A stretch of DNA of 64,000 nucleotides from an uncultured Bacilli bacterium (GCA_934149105.1 CAKPDP010000002.1:1-64000); one strand, 5' to 3'. Counted from the stretch's first letter, positions 1 to 9,018 are shown. Translations and numbers: made by a program. The notes: generated by a model not told the origin, from the sequence alone.

Positions 1-1271
1 TAATTATAATTAGTAGATGCAGTTACAGTTCCACCATTAGTATTAAAGGAAATGTTGACGACACCTCTAGTATTGAATGATGAGCCTTTACTAGTTGTTT
101 CTCCGTTACCATTGGTAACTGTTAAAGTATATAGATAGTTAGTTCCAGATTTCAGTACTTTATCAAGTATGCAACTACCATTAGAACAGGCGATAGTTTT
201 TTTCTGATTAGGATTGTTTTCAGGATAATAAGTTAATTTATATTCTGTAGTACCACAAATACTGGTATTACTTACAGTATAATTAATATTAACACTATTA
301 TGAGTTAGACTATTGATATCGGTAGTAAGACCAGTAATTTGAGGGGTATTACTATCAATAGTAGTGATGGTTTTAGTAATAACTCGGTACTTATTAGTAT
401 CATTTTTATAGCGGGCATAAATGATACCGTTTTGAGATATAGTAAATGGCCCTTTATAAGTTTCCCAATTTTTGCCATCGAAACTATAATCAATAGTGGT
501 TCCACTTTGAGGGGCAGTAATGCTAATCTCTTTAGTTTTAAAACAAGTTGGAGGAGTAGAACTTATAATTAAAGCACCATAATTAGCAGTAATTACATTG
601 TTTTTTACTATTTTATAATGACTCTTTCCGTCTTTAGTATAACTACATTTAGTATAGATAGTATGAGTAGTTAGTAATTTTAAGTTAGTATAGGTTTTAT
701 TTTGGGTATTAGGAGTGGTACCTGAAGCAAATGAAGACCAGTCTCCGTCATCTAGTTTGAAAGAAAGACTATTGGAAGAACCGGTATCAGTCGCACAGGT
801 AGCACTAGCGGTTATGGTATTGGTAGTGGCAGTATGATAAGTAGTTAAGTTTATGGTAGTAGTACAGATTCCTGGTGCTCCAATATTTTCTTCAGAAATA
901 GATTTAGTAGTAGAATCTCTTTTTACTTTGACGGCAATATTGCTTAGATCAATATTGGAGTCTTCAAATAAGTCTTTAACATTTGATCTTTTGAGAGAAC
1001 CATTATTAATTAAGTCTTCTATATAGATACAGGTATATTCTTCATCATTTTCGTTTATCCAATTTATATCTTTGGAGTTTTCTTTAATGTATAAGATAGC
1101 ACTCTTCTTAACATTAGAAAGAGATACTTCTTTTGCCTTAGAACGAGAACTAGAAATAAGATTTACTATTGTAGGAGAACTAATACCTATGATTATTCCT
1201 AGTAGGACTATTACTGCTAGTAACTCGACTAAAGTAAAACCTTTTTTATCGTTAAATAACTTTTTAGTCAT
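1..1271 (-). CDS. Large prepilin-like surface protein (C-terminus outside window)
   Basis: The gene starts at 1271 and reads off the left edge; about 423 residues are visible. The N-terminus has a type IV prepilin motif, KKGFTLVELLAVIVLLG, with Gly before Phe and Glu at +5, so a prepilin peptidase should cut it and leave a hydrophobic helix as anchor. The rest is Thr/Ser/Asn-rich with paired Cys, resembling fibronectin-type or Ig-like modules. The last visible residues (SFNTNGGTV) look like the start of an InlB-type repeat. It is a tandem paralogue of the next gene: both share the motif, a KKSA.LY.KEN block, a YARYK...YRVITK block and near-identical promoters. ATG is preceded by GGGTGG. Role in adhesion or pilus assembly is inferred. 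No peptidase gene is in the window. Confidence 0.75.
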   Translation of the reverse strand, partial: MTKKLFNDKKGFTLVELLAVIVLLGIIIGISSPTIVNLISSSRSKAKEVSLSNVKKSAILYIKENSKDINWINENDEEYTCIYIEDLINNGSLKRSNVKDLFEDSNIDLSNIAVKVKRDSTTKSISEENIGAPGICTTTINLTTYHTATTNTITASATCATDTGSSNSLSFKLDDGDWSSFASGTTPNTQNKTYTNLKLLTTHTIYTKCSYTKDGKSHYKIVKNNVITANYGALIISSTPPTCFKTKEISITAPQSGTTIDYSFDGKNWETYKGPFTISQNGIIYARYKNDTNKYRVITKTITTIDSNTPQITGLTTDINSLTHNSVNINYTVSNTSICGTTEYKLTYYPENNPNQKKTIACSNGSCILDKVLKSGTNYLYTLTVTNGNGETTSKGSSFNTRGVVNISFNTNGGTVTASTNYN

Positions 1272-1302
1272 TGCGACCACCCTACCTACTCTAATTTATT
1301 TA

Positions 1303-1331
1303 ATGATATCATAATAAGATTATTTTGACAA
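1303..1331 (-). promoter_or_regulatory. Promoter of the first prepilin-like gene
   Basis: TTGTCA (1331-1326), 17-nt spacer, TATCAT (1308-1303). The -35 box and first spacer bases match the promoter of the paralogue at 3906-3934. Confidence 0.6.
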
Positions 1332-1341
1332 GAAATTAGAA

Positions 1342-1369
1342 AAAACAGTTCAGAAATTTGAACTGTTTT
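1342..1369 (-). terminator. Rho-independent terminator after the 833-aa prepilin-like gene
   Basis: Stem AACAGTTCA/TGAACTGTT with a short loop, flanked by A-run and T-run, just past the stop codon at 1377. Confidence 0.7.
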
Positions 1370-1376
1370 AATATTT

Positions 1377-3878
1377 TTAGTAATGATAACAAGTTTTATT
1401 TTTAGTAGATTTACTTCTTGTAGATTTATGAACATTATAACTACCAACTCCAGCTGATCCAGAATTTCTACAAGTATATTTGACAGTATCAGTACTCTTA
1501 TTTTTCCAACTAGTACAAACAGCACTTGTTACATTGGATTTGTATAATTTAGCATCACTCCAACTACCATAAACTGTAGTAGTTCCACAGACAGATGAGG
1601 CACTACTTTTACAAACACGATAACCACCAGTAGAGGCTGATTTAGAATTTCCATAGTTATCAGTACAAGTAGCACTAGCTGATCTGGAACTTCCTGCTCC
1701 ACTCATGGTAACTTTTCTAGCATTAGTACCAGCACTTGATCCTGTATCACCATTGTTATCTTGGATAGCAACATTGCTAATACCGCTTCCACTATCGGAG
1801 CAGGTAGCAGTTACGGTTACAGAACTATAACAAGTATTACCATTATAATCAGTATGTGAATTACCATAAGAATAAGAGAAACTTAGACTAGGAGCAATAT
1901 TATCAACCCAACCAGCATAGTAAGTACTATTACCATTTATTGTATAAGTATCCGAAGTTATGTGTTGAGCAACACGTCGTCCTTCATTGTGGCCGTAGGT
2001 TAAGTAGTGATTATATAAAGACACTTGATTATAGCCAAAGGCATTCTTTAAATCAGAATAAGTATCAGCATAGTAATTTAATGGTGATCCTTTATAACCA
2101 CTGTCATACCAACCAACGAAGGTATAACCACCACGAGATGGGGTACATAGGCTTGATAAGGTAGCACCATAATTTATAGATTTGCTATCACACCCAGATC
2201 CGCCATTATTATCATAAGTGATAGTGAATGTTTTTATATTCCAGTGAGCATATAGGGTTTGGTTAGATGTTACAGTAACTTGCGTACTAGGAGTTATTTT
2301 AGTTCCACCAGAAGCTGCAGTATACCAACCAGCGAAATTATAACTAGTTCTTGATGGAGTACATAGACTTCCATAAGTACTATCATAAGTTATAGTTTTG
2401 TTGCTACAGCCGGAGCCACCATTGTTGTTATAAGTTAGAGTAAAGGTTTTAGCTGTCCAATGAGCGTAAATTGTAATATCACTTTCTTGTAAATGTTTAG
2501 TATCAGCAGTAACTTTGGTTCCACCAGAAGCAGCGGTATACCAACCAGCGAAATTATAACCAGTTCTAGTTGGGGTACATAAAGTACCATAGGCTTGACC
2601 ATAGGTTACTTTTTGAGTACTACAACCGGAGCCATTGTTATTATTATAATTTAAATTAAAGATATCATTTTTAGTAGTAGCTGTTTGAGATTTAGTATTA
2701 TTTAGGCCATTACCATTGGTAACATCGACTGTAAATTTATAGTTAGTATTACCTGGTAAGTTAGTTATTTTACAACTAGTAGAAGAACAATTTGAGGCTG
2801 TTTTTTCTTCTTCAGACCCATCACTCTTTTGGTATTTCACTTCATATTTAGTAATACCACAGGTACCTTTATTAGTAATATTGTAATTGACAGTAACTTC
2901 ATGAATTATACTAGTATCAATATTAGTTATAGTTACTTGCGGTTCGCTTTTATCAATGGTAGTAATTGATTTAGTTATAACGCGATATTTATTATTATCA
3001 TCTTTGTAGCGGGCATAAATAATAGTATTGCTTTCTAATGTAAATTTATCACCATCTAACCATTCTTTACCATCAGTGCTATATTGAAGGGAAGTATTTG
3101 TTAAATCACTGGATTTATTTATAGTTATTGTTTTGGAAGGAGAACAACCTTGAGGATCTTCATTAATGGTAATGGTACCATAATTGATAGTTACAAAGTT
3201 TTGTTTCTTTATTAAGTAATTACCAGCATTATCTGAGCACTTAACATAAACTGTATATTTCGTTAATGGTTTTAGAGACGCAAATTTATTAGTACTACTA
3301 TATTTATCTTCAGTACTTAATTTTGAGGTTAAGATACCTTTAGTTTTATCTTTTCCATATTCACAGGTACTACTATTTACATCGACACTATTTTTAGTAG
3401 TGGTAGCAATTATGTTAAGATTAATATCAGTATTACAAGTTCCCATTTCTTGAATTTCTTCTTTTACTAGGGATTTATTGATATTTCTAGTTACTTTTAC
3501 AGAGACATTATTATATTTATCTTCTTCATTACTAACACTATCATTAGTTACATAAAGGCCAATAATGTTATCGACGGCATCTTTTTTTAAAGTACCATTA
3601 GTTATTAGTTCATTTAAACTAACACAGGTATATTGAAAGTTTTGTTCTTTTTCAACAGTATCGATCCAAGTTACATTGTTAGCATTTTCTTTAACATATA
3701 AGGCTGCACTTTTCTTGATACTACTTATAGATATTTCTGTTGTTCGGGCTTTAGAATTAGTAATTATACCCGTTATCATAGGAAAACTAATTCCTACTAT
3801 TAAACCTAATAGAACTATTACTGCGAGCAACTCGACCAAAGTGAACCCCTTTTTGTTTTTTAAAATTTTTGATTTCAC
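1377..3878 (-). CDS. Large prepilin-like surface protein with InlB-type repeats
   Basis: About 833 residues. N-terminal prepilin motif KKGFTLVELLAVIVLLGL, then an extracellular part of beta-rich Thr/Asn/Cys modules. In its second half come three InlB/Listeria-Bacteroides-type repeats (GYNFAGWYTAASGGTKV ... YAHW). The third contains an inserted segment (YYADTYSDLKNAFGYNQ ... YNHYLTYGHNEGR) like a repeat I recall from Firmicute surface proteins. The C-terminus is Ser/Cys/Lys-rich. Start choice: the upstream ATG at 3890 lies inside the Shine-Dalgarno GGTGAT, so GTG at 3878 is the likelier start. It is tandem to a paralogue and has its own promoter. Likely exported, processed by a prepilin peptidase and displayed on the surface. 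Its partner is unknown. Confidence 0.8.
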   Translation of the reverse strand: MKSKILKNKKGFTLVELLAVIVLLGLIVGISFPMITGIITNSKARTTEISISSIKKSAALYVKENANNVTWIDTVEKEQNFQYTCVSLNELITNGTLKKDAVDNIIGLYVTNDSVSNEEDKYNNVSVKVTRNINKSLVKEEIQEMGTCNTDINLNIIATTTKNSVDVNSSTCEYGKDKTKGILTSKLSTEDKYSSTNKFASLKPLTKYTVYVKCSDNAGNYLIKKQNFVTINYGTITINEDPQGCSPSKTITINKSSDLTNTSLQYSTDGKEWLDGDKFTLESNTIIYARYKDDNNKYRVITKSITTIDKSEPQVTITNIDTSIIHEVTVNYNITNKGTCGITKYEVKYQKSDGSEEEKTASNCSSTSCKITNLPGNTNYKFTVDVTNGNGLNNTKSQTATTKNDIFNLNYNNNNGSGCSTQKVTYGQAYGTLCTPTRTGYNFAGWYTAASGGTKVTADTKHLQESDITIYAHWTAKTFTLTYNNNGGSGCSNKTITYDSTYGSLCTPSRTSYNFAGWYTAASGGTKITPSTQVTVTSNQTLYAHWNIKTFTITYDNNGGSGCDSKSINYGATLSSLCTPSRGGYTFVGWYDSGYKGSPLNYYADTYSDLKNAFGYNQVSLYNHYLTYGHNEGRRVAQHITSDTYTINGNSTYYAGWVDNIAPSLSFSYSYGNSHTDYNGNTCYSSVTVTATCSDSGSGISNVAIQDNNGDTGSSAGTNARKVTMSGAGSSRSASATCTDNYGNSKSASTGGYRVCKSSASSVCGTTTVYGSWSDAKLYKSNVTSAVCTSWKNKSTDTVKYTCRNSGSAGVGSYNVHKSTRSKSTKNKTCYHY

Positions 3879-3905
3879 CCTTATCACCATACTCTATTTT
3901 AGTTA

Positions 3906-3934
3906 ATGATAACATGATAAGATTATTTTGACAA
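3906..3934 (-). promoter_or_regulatory. Promoter of the 833-aa prepilin-like gene
   Basis: TTGTCA (3934-3929), 17-nt spacer, TATCAT (3911-3906). TTGTCAAAATAATCTTAT is shared exactly with the paralogue's promoter. Confidence 0.6.
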
Positions 3935-3948
3935 TATTAAAAATTAAA

Positions 3949-3974
3949 AAAATAAAGAAATAACTTTCTTTATT
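3949..3974 (-). terminator. Terminator of the envelope operon
   Basis: Stem AAATAAAGAAA/TTTCTTTATTT, loop GTTA, then a T-run. It overlaps the stop codon of the YtxH-like gene. Confidence 0.7.
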
Positions 3975-4383
3975 TTTCTTCTTGTTCTAGTTTATTTAAG
4001 ACACTTTTAACAACAGAAATAGTCTTTTGTCTAGCGTCTTCAGCTATTCCTTCAACAACAGGTGTTCCTTTTTCTTTAGCATATTCTACTAAGTCTTCAG
4101 CTTTCTTCTTAATTTGTTCACCTTTCTTTTTAGCAATGGCTAGAGCTTTTTCTTTATCTAAATCTGCTAGTTCTTCTTTTATTTCATTTACTTTGGCTAT
4201 AACATTATCTTTTACTTCTTTAGTATCTATTCCTTTAGCTTTTTCGATTAAATCTTCAAAGAATTTTTTTAAATCTTGGCGATTTTCTTTACCAGATTTT
4301 GGGGATAATAGCATGCCTAAGCCTACACCAACACCTACTCCCGCTAGTAATTTTGCAAAACCTTTTTTATTCATCTTCCTCAT
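3970..4383 (-). CDS. YtxH-like small membrane-associated protein
   Basis: About 137 residues. A short Gly-rich hydrophobic segment near the N-terminus (LLAGVGVGVGLGMLLSPKSGKENR) matches the YtxH/gas-vesicle-protein-like signature GxLLGxLLAPKSGKExR. A long Lys/Glu-rich helix (KEVKDNVIAKVNEI ... AKEKGTPVVEG) follows, probably an amphipathic helix or coiled coil. Last gene of a four-gene operon, overlapping the DUF948-like gene upstream; YtxH and DUF948 proteins are often paired in Firmicutes. GTG 4386, ATG 4383 and ATG 4374 are all possible starts. Function is not established; envelope or stress association is inferred. Confidence 0.7.
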   Translation of the reverse strand: MRKMNKKGFAKLLAGVGVGVGLGMLLSPKSGKENRQDLKKFFEDLIEKAKGIDTKEVKDNVIAKVNEIKEELADLDKEKALAIAKKKGEQIKKKAEDLVEYAKEKGTPVVEGIAEDARQKTISVVKSVLNKLEQEEK

Positions 4384-4657
4384 CACTCTCTTTCTTTTTT
4401 TTTCTTCTAAAAATAGTTTTTAAGACTACAGTAATGTAATCAACTATTTTATCACTTATTAATGATAGTCTATCAGTAGTATTGTCAATTATACTAAACA
4501 ATCTATTTAGAGAATTAACTTTTCTATCTACATTGTCTACTACTAATTGCATTTTGTTTATAACCATGATAAGTTTTATACCTAATACTATTAAAACAAC
4601 CAATAATATAGAACCTAATATGTATATTAAAAATTGAAAAAATAAAGATACATCCAT
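4367..4657 (-). CDS. DUF948-like single-span membrane protein
   Basis: 96 residues. One N-terminal membrane helix (about residues 5-30, FLIYILGSILLVVLIVLGIK), then a short helical region (VVDNVDRKVNSLNRLFSIID) and a very charged tail (RRKKKKESDEEDE). Size and layout match DUF948 proteins, which usually neighbour YtxH proteins, as here. The start overlaps the upstream stop by one base (TAATG) and the end overlaps the next gene, indicating translational coupling. Function unknown. Confidence 0.65.
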   Translation of the reverse strand: MDVSLFFQFLIYILGSILLVVLIVLGIKLIMVINKMQLVVDNVDRKVNSLNRLFSIIDNTTDRLSLISDKIVDYITVVLKTIFRRKKKKESDEEDE

Positions 4658-5880
4658 TAATCATCATTCCTTTCTTCATACATGGAATCTATTAAATTAA
4701 AGAGGTCATCTGTTAGTTCAAGATCTTCAATTGATTTTTTCTTAGGCTGTTCAGAAGCTGTTGGAAATTCTGGCTTTTCAGGAACTTCACCCATACTCTT
4801 TTTTAGAGTAGATAGAACACTAGGTTTAGATTTTGCTGGTTCTTTAAATTTTATTGGTTCAGATTCAGTTTCATTGTCTAAGTGATTAACTATTTTTACT
4901 TCTTGAGTATCATCTTCGATGCTTTTGAAACTTTCAATAGGTTCGGAATCAATAATAGGTTCTGGTTCTGTTTCTGGTTCTGTGATATTATGATTAGGTT
5001 CATAACTAACACCAAAATCGTAATAGTTTTCTTCAGCTTCTTCTATAGAAATATCTTTTTTAGAATAAGATGTTTCTTTTAAGTCTTCAGTCATATCTTC
5101 TAATAAATCTTTATCATCATTATTGTTAATACGTCCCATTCTTCTAGCTTCTTTTAGTAGTTCACAATTTTCACATGATAAATTATCTCTTATGTCGTCA
5201 GTTAAATTTCCATAGGCTTTTCTGCGGACACTTTCAAAATCAACTTTAGGAGTGGAAGTTCTTGATGGGGATTTGCTTTCAATATTAACATTGCTAACAT
5301 TGGCTAAAGATTCATTTTCATTAACTTTCACTTCTTCTTTAGTATAGTTTTTATCTAAAATTCCATAGACAGGTGAGATAATTGGAGTAGCCTTGAATTT
5401 AGGCTCCTCTTTTTTTTCTTTTTTAGAGCCATAGATTGAAGCTGTTTTCTTTTTACGAGCTTCTTCTTGTTCTTTCTTTTTTTCTTGTTCTTTATAGATA
5501 ACATTTTGTTTACTCTGTCTAGTTGTCTCGATAAAATCCTTTTCTTCAAAGGCAATAGGAAATTTAAAACTAGAATTTTTATCTTCAGCTTTAACTTCAG
5601 CTTTAGCTTCCATAGGACTAACCTCTTGGTAAGATGTAGATACTTCTTTTTTTTCTAGAGGTTCACTCTTGGGAATTTGTCTGGCTAAATCACTAGTATT
5701 TTCAATATTATGAGCAAAATGAATTTCTTTTTCATTTTGTTCTCTTTCTATTTTCTCACGCATAAAAGTTGGAAGGGAATTAGTTTCTTCTTTCTTAGGA
5801 TTACTCTTAATAGGTATTTCTTCTTCTATCTCCTCTTCTTCATCTGTAAATAAGTTTTTGAATTTATCTAATAAGCTCAT
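4657..5880 (-). CDS. Acidic, largely disordered cytoplasmic protein
   Basis: 407 residues, no signal peptide or membrane segment. It starts MSLLDKFKNLFTDEEEEIEEE, superficially like the SepF N-terminus, but no SepF core follows. The body is Glu/Lys/Ser/Pro-rich with a short coiled-coil-prone stretch (EQEKKKEQEEARKKK) and one Cys pair (SCENC) near residue 235. The C-terminus DLELTDDLFNLIDSMYEE is probably a short helix for docking. It sits between the lipoprotein and DUF948-like genes, so it is co-expressed with envelope proteins. I do not recognise the family. A scaffold at the membrane is possible but unproven. Confidence 0.65.
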   Translation of the reverse strand: MSLLDKFKNLFTDEEEEIEEEIPIKSNPKKEETNSLPTFMREKIEREQNEKEIHFAHNIENTSDLARQIPKSEPLEKKEVSTSYQEVSPMEAKAEVKAEDKNSSFKFPIAFEEKDFIETTRQSKQNVIYKEQEKKKEQEEARKKKTASIYGSKKEKKEEPKFKATPIISPVYGILDKNYTKEEVKVNENESLANVSNVNIESKSPSRTSTPKVDFESVRRKAYGNLTDDIRDNLSCENCELLKEARRMGRINNNDDKDLLEDMTEDLKETSYSKKDISIEEAEENYYDFGVSYEPNHNITEPETEPEPIIDSEPIESFKSIEDDTQEVKIVNHLDNETESEPIKFKEPAKSKPSVLSTLKKSMGEVPEKPEFPTASEQPKKKSIEDLELTDDLFNLIDSMYEERNDD

Positions 5881-5898
5881 TACTTAGCACCTCTTTTT

Positions 5899-6531
5899 CT
5901 ATTCGTCAGGAAGAACATTTTCTTCTTCTTTATCTACGTATTCTTCTAAATATTCTGAAAATTTACCATTACTATTAGGACCTTTGACTTCATAATTCAT
6001 GGAACTAGAAGATACATTATTGTTATTTAAGATAGATTCGATAGTTAGATCATTATAATTGATACTATTTAAAACTATCATGCTATAGGATAATAATTGT
6101 TCCAAATTTTCTGATGTTGAATAAGCTTCTATTTTGGCATAATTGTAAACAATTTTAAAGAAATAATTATTTTCTTCTTCCTTATCTATTAAGATATATC
6201 CCTTATCATTTAATTTAGAATAATAATAGTGGTCATTAGAATTATCACTTAAATTTAAATTATTTTTATAATAGTAGCTAACTATGTCAACATATAAGTA
6301 TAAATAATTATGGGAATATTCAAATGTTTGATTATAATCTTTATTTTTAATTACTTTCAAACCTTTAGGAAGATAATATTCATATCCGACTGCAGCTTTA
6401 TTAACAGATTTATTGTTATAGCTTAAGATACTTGTTAATAATGCATTATAGTTTGAACTGTTATTTTTTATAGGAGTACAGCCAGTTAAGAGCATCAATA
6501 ATATTCCTACTAGAAGTAATCTTTTTTTCAT
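5899..6531 (-). CDS. Lipoprotein of unknown function
   Basis: 210 residues with a clear lipoprotein signal: MKKRLLLVGILLMLLTGC, lipobox LLTG|C at Cys18. The mature part is Asn/Tyr-rich, with a region like a small mixed alpha/beta domain (LPKGLKVIKNKDYNQTFEY) and an acidic tail (EEYVDKEEENVLPDE). First gene of the operon ending at 3970, with a good promoter just upstream. No family recognised; expected on the outer face of the membrane. Confidence 0.75.
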   Translation of the reverse strand: MKKRLLLVGILLMLLTGCTPIKNNSSNYNALLTSILSYNNKSVNKAAVGYEYYLPKGLKVIKNKDYNQTFEYSHNYLYLYVDIVSYYYKNNLNLSDNSNDHYYYSKLNDKGYILIDKEEENNYFFKIVYNYAKIEAYSTSENLEQLLSYSMIVLNSINYNDLTIESILNNNNVSSSSMNYEVKGPNSNGKFSEYLEEYVDKEEENVLPDE

Positions 6532-6551
6532 ATTACACCTACTCTTCTATA

Positions 6552-6579
6552 ATTATAGCAAAAAAATAATTAAAATCAA
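6552..6579 (-). promoter_or_regulatory. Promoter of the envelope operon
   Basis: TTGATT (6579-6574), 16-nt spacer, TATAAT (6557-6552) with an extended TGC before the -10 box. Confidence 0.6.
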
Positions 6580-6739
6580 ATACTTTTTAGGATATTTTTA
6601 GAATTAAGACTATTTTGAACCCAAGATATAAATGATTTTTTTATTATGAGGAAGAAATATAAATAATTAGAGTAGAAGAGAAGATAAAAATCACTAAATA
6701 GATAGTTTTTTATATACTATAGTAGAGGTGACAAAGATA

Positions 6740-6985
6740 ATGAATAATTATAGATATAGTAATATGAATATGCGTAATATTGGAGGTTATGGTAATCCTC
6801 AAAATAATAGATTTGTAGGCGGAGGATTTTTAGGACCGTTTATTTTAGGAGGGATTACAGGAGGATTACTAGCTCCAGCTTTTTATCCTAATCCTAGACC
6901 TTATCCTTATCCTCCATATCAACAATATTCTACTACTTATCAAGTATATCCCACTAATTATCAGATGTATCCTTATGGATACTAG
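6740..6985 (+). CDS. Small Gly/Tyr/Pro-rich protein, possibly coat-like
   Basis: 81 residues from ATG 6740. The preceding GTG at 6728 lies inside the Shine-Dalgarno AGAGGTGA, so ATG is preferred. It has an Asn/Gly N-terminus, a central hydrophobic Gly segment (GGGFLGPFILGGITGGLLAP), and a Pro/Tyr tail (NPRPYPYPPYQQYSTTYQ). This layout is common in small Bacillales proteins, some of them spore-coat or surface associated, but no motif fixes a function. Single gene with its own terminator, convergent with the Cse60-like gene. Confidence 0.6.
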   Translation: MNNYRYSNMNMRNIGGYGNPQNNRFVGGGFLGPFILGGITGGLLAPAFYPNPRPYPYPPYQQYSTTYQVYPTNYQMYPYGY

Positions 6986-6986
6986 A

Positions 6987-7008
6987 AAAAGACTAGTTTT
7001 AGTCTTTT
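6987..7008 (+). terminator. Terminator between convergent small genes
   Basis: Stem AAAAGACTA/TAGTCTTTT with T-rich tail. It overlaps the stop codon of the opposite gene, so it may serve both strands. Confidence 0.6.
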
Positions 7009-7177
7009 ATTTATATATAATGAGAGCAGAAAAGCAATAAATTTGTTCGTCGGAGAAAATACTATTAGAAACAGAAAATTTGATATCGACAATGTCACGG
7101 GGTTCTTCTTTTAAAAATTCATTAATATCTGTTTCTAAATCTTTTTCATGAGATTCATCAAAAATCTTTACTTTCAT
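7007..7177 (-). CDS. Cse60-family (sporulation-associated) small protein
   Basis: 56 residues: MKVKIFDESHEKDLETDINE ... EQIYCFSALIIYK. This is the pattern of Spore_Cse60 proteins (an FDExHEKDLE...N.FL start and EQIYCFSAxIIY end), about 60 residues long. In B. subtilis the gene is under sporulation control; its biochemical role is unknown. The ATG at 7189 falls within the Shine-Dalgarno GGTGAT, so ATG 7177 is chosen. Presence suggests sporulation capacity or its remnant. Confidence 0.75.
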   Translation of the reverse strand: MKVKIFDESHEKDLETDINEFLKEEPRDIVDIKFSVSNSIFSDEQIYCFSALIIYK

Positions 7178-7214
7178 TATTATCACCATAGTAATAGTAA
7201 TAGATAAGTAATAA

Positions 7215-7685
7215 TTATATTGTCGTTTTATAATAGTAAGTTTTAGTTTGATCAGTATCAGTAGTATATTCTAGTAAAAGACGAAATTCAATATTTAAAG
7301 ATTTTATATCATTGGTACTAGAAATAGAGTTTTTGATAGTAATTTTATCTTCAGAATTAGTAGTTAGACTAGGAGCTTTATCATTAAGAAGACCATAATT
7401 AGGAAAAATATCTTCAGTATACTGGTTATGAATTAGTAATATTTTTAGTGTATTCATATTTTCTTTAGGATTAGAAAGAGTTAAGACATAATTTATTTCT
7501 TCCGGATCTTTTCTTTCTAGATGGATTTCAATATCACAAGGTAAATTTTCTCCAGCAGTAAAGTTACTAGTTTTTTCTAATTCTTTTTTAACATCAAGAT
7601 AGGTGTTTTTTTCAGTTTCAACTTTATTATTGCAACCGCTTAAGAGAATTAAACAGAAGATAGTTATAGTTATTTTTTTTAACAT
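7215..7685 (-). CDS. Lipoprotein of unknown function
   Basis: 156 residues. Lipoprotein signal MLKKITITIFCLILLSGC with the lipid-modified Cys at 18. The mature part is predicted beta-rich (IEIHLERKDPEEINYVLTLS ... LNIEFRLLLEYTT), like a small immunoglobulin-type fold. It is 8 bases downstream of eno in the same direction and probably read through from it. No recognised family. Confidence 0.7.
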   Translation of the reverse strand: MLKKITITIFCLILLSGCNNKVETEKNTYLDVKKELEKTSNFTAGENLPCDIEIHLERKDPEEINYVLTLSNPKENMNTLKILLIHNQYTEDIFPNYGLLNDKAPSLTTNSEDKITIKNSISSTNDIKSLNIEFRLLLEYTTDTDQTKTYYYKTTI

Positions 7686-7693
7686 GATGATAC

Positions 7694-8920
7694 CTACTTA
7701 TTTAGTTGTTCAGAAATTCTAATTAATCTATTATATTTGCTCATTCTTTCACTACGAGATAGGGAACCAGTTTTAATTTGGCCTAAATTTAAGCCTACGG
7801 CAAAGTCAGCTATATAGTTGTCTTCTGTTTCACCACTGCGATGAGAGATGATAGTTTTATAATTATTTTCTTTGGCTAGATTGATAGTTTCTAATGTTTC
7901 AGTAACGGTTCCAATTTGGTTTAGTTTAATTAAGATAGCATTGGCAATACCTAAATTGATTCCTTTTTGGAAAAGTTTTTTATTGGTTACAAAGAGATCG
8001 TCTCCTACTAATTGAATTTTAGATCCTAGTTTAGAAGTTAATTCTTGCCAACCAGTATAATCTTCTTCAGCTAGGCCATCTTCAATAGAAATAATAGGAT
8101 ACTTTTGAATTAGATTCTCAAAGTAACTAATCATTTGAGAACTAGTTAATTTTTGGCCTTCTAAGTGATAGTAGTTATCTTTGTAGAACTCACTAGCAGC
8201 GACATCAAGACCTAATTTTACGTCAAATCCTAATTTATAACCAGCTTTAGAGACAGCTTCTTCGATAAGATCAAGAGCTTCAGTATTACTACTTATATTG
8301 GGAGCAAAGCCTCCTTCGTCACCAACACCACAATTTAATTGTCTTTCTTTTAAGATAGATTTTAAGCTATGGAATACTTCGGCTCCTATTCTTAAATTAT
8401 CTAAATAATTATCATGAGAAGGGATAATCATAAACTCTTGGAAATCTAGAGCATTATCAGCATGGGCTCCACCATTTAGAATATTCATCATGGGTCTAGG
8501 AAGAGTTGTACCTTGTCCTAGATATTCATATAATTCTTTATGGGAATATTTGGCTGCTACTTTGAGATTGGCTAGAGAGACACCAAGAATGGCATTAGCA
8601 CCTAACCTACTTTTATTATCAGTGCCATCCAGATCGATCATAGCTTTATCTATAGCTTGTTGATCAAGGCAGTCCATACCTATTAATTTGTCTTTAATAA
8701 GGGTATTAATGTTATTTACGGCGGTTAAGACTCCTTTACCATTATATCTTTTAGGATCATTGTCTCTTAATTCTAAGGCTTCATTTTTACCAGTAGAAGC
8801 TCCACTAGGGACAGAGGCAGTGGCAGTTAAGCCTGATAGTAAAGTTATATCAACTTCAACGGTGGGATTACCTCTAGAATCTAAAATTTCTCTTGCTTTT
8901 ATATCTTTTATTTTACTCAT
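7694..8920 (-). CDS. eno: Enolase (2-phosphoglycerate dehydratase)
   Basis: 408 residues, slightly shorter than the usual 430. Converts 2-phosphoglycerate to phosphoenolpyruvate in glycolysis; cytoplasmic, Mg-dependent. Family landmarks in order: the N-terminal [34 protein letters not shown] with the catalytic loop; GDEGGFAP; metal ligands in [18 protein letters not shown] and VGDDLF; the catalytic Lys in LIKLNQIGT; and SHRSGETED near the end. Start ATG follows GGAGGAAATGAT. Own promoter, with a lipoprotein gene immediately downstream. Confidence 0.97.
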   Translation of the reverse strand: MSKIKDIKAREILDSRGNPTVEVDITLLSGLTATASVPSGASTGKNEALELRDNDPKRYNGKGVLTAVNNINTLIKDKLIGMDCLDQQAIDKAMIDLDGTDNKSRLGANAILGVSLANLKVAAKYSHKELYEYLGQGTTLPRPMMNILNGGAHADNALDFQEFMIIPSHDNYLDNLRIGAEVFHSLKSILKERQLNCGVGDEGGFAPNISSNTEALDLIEEAVSKAGYKLGFDVKLGLDVAASEFYKDNYYHLEGQKLTSSQMISYFENLIQKYPIISIEDGLAEEDYTGWQELTSKLGSKIQLVGDDLFVTNKKLFQKGINLGIANAILIKLNQIGTVTETLETINLAKENNYKTIISHRSGETEDNYIADFAVGLNLGQIKTGSLSRSERMSKYNRLIRISEQLNK

Positions 8921-8953
8921 ATCATTTCCTCCAAATTTTGTTTTTATAAGTTA

Positions 8954-8983
8954 ATTATACTATATGTTTTTAGAGATAGTCAA
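8954..8983 (-). promoter_or_regulatory. eno promoter
   Basis: TTGACT (8983-8978), 18-nt spacer, TATAAT (8959-8954). Confidence 0.65.
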
Positions 8984-9018
8984 AAAAATTATGTTACTTT
9001 ACTTTTATTTAACAAATT

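Noticed and set aside
4657..5880. SepF paralogue based on the MSLLDKFKNLF start
   Set aside because: No SepF core follows; the genuine SepF is at 24742-25134.
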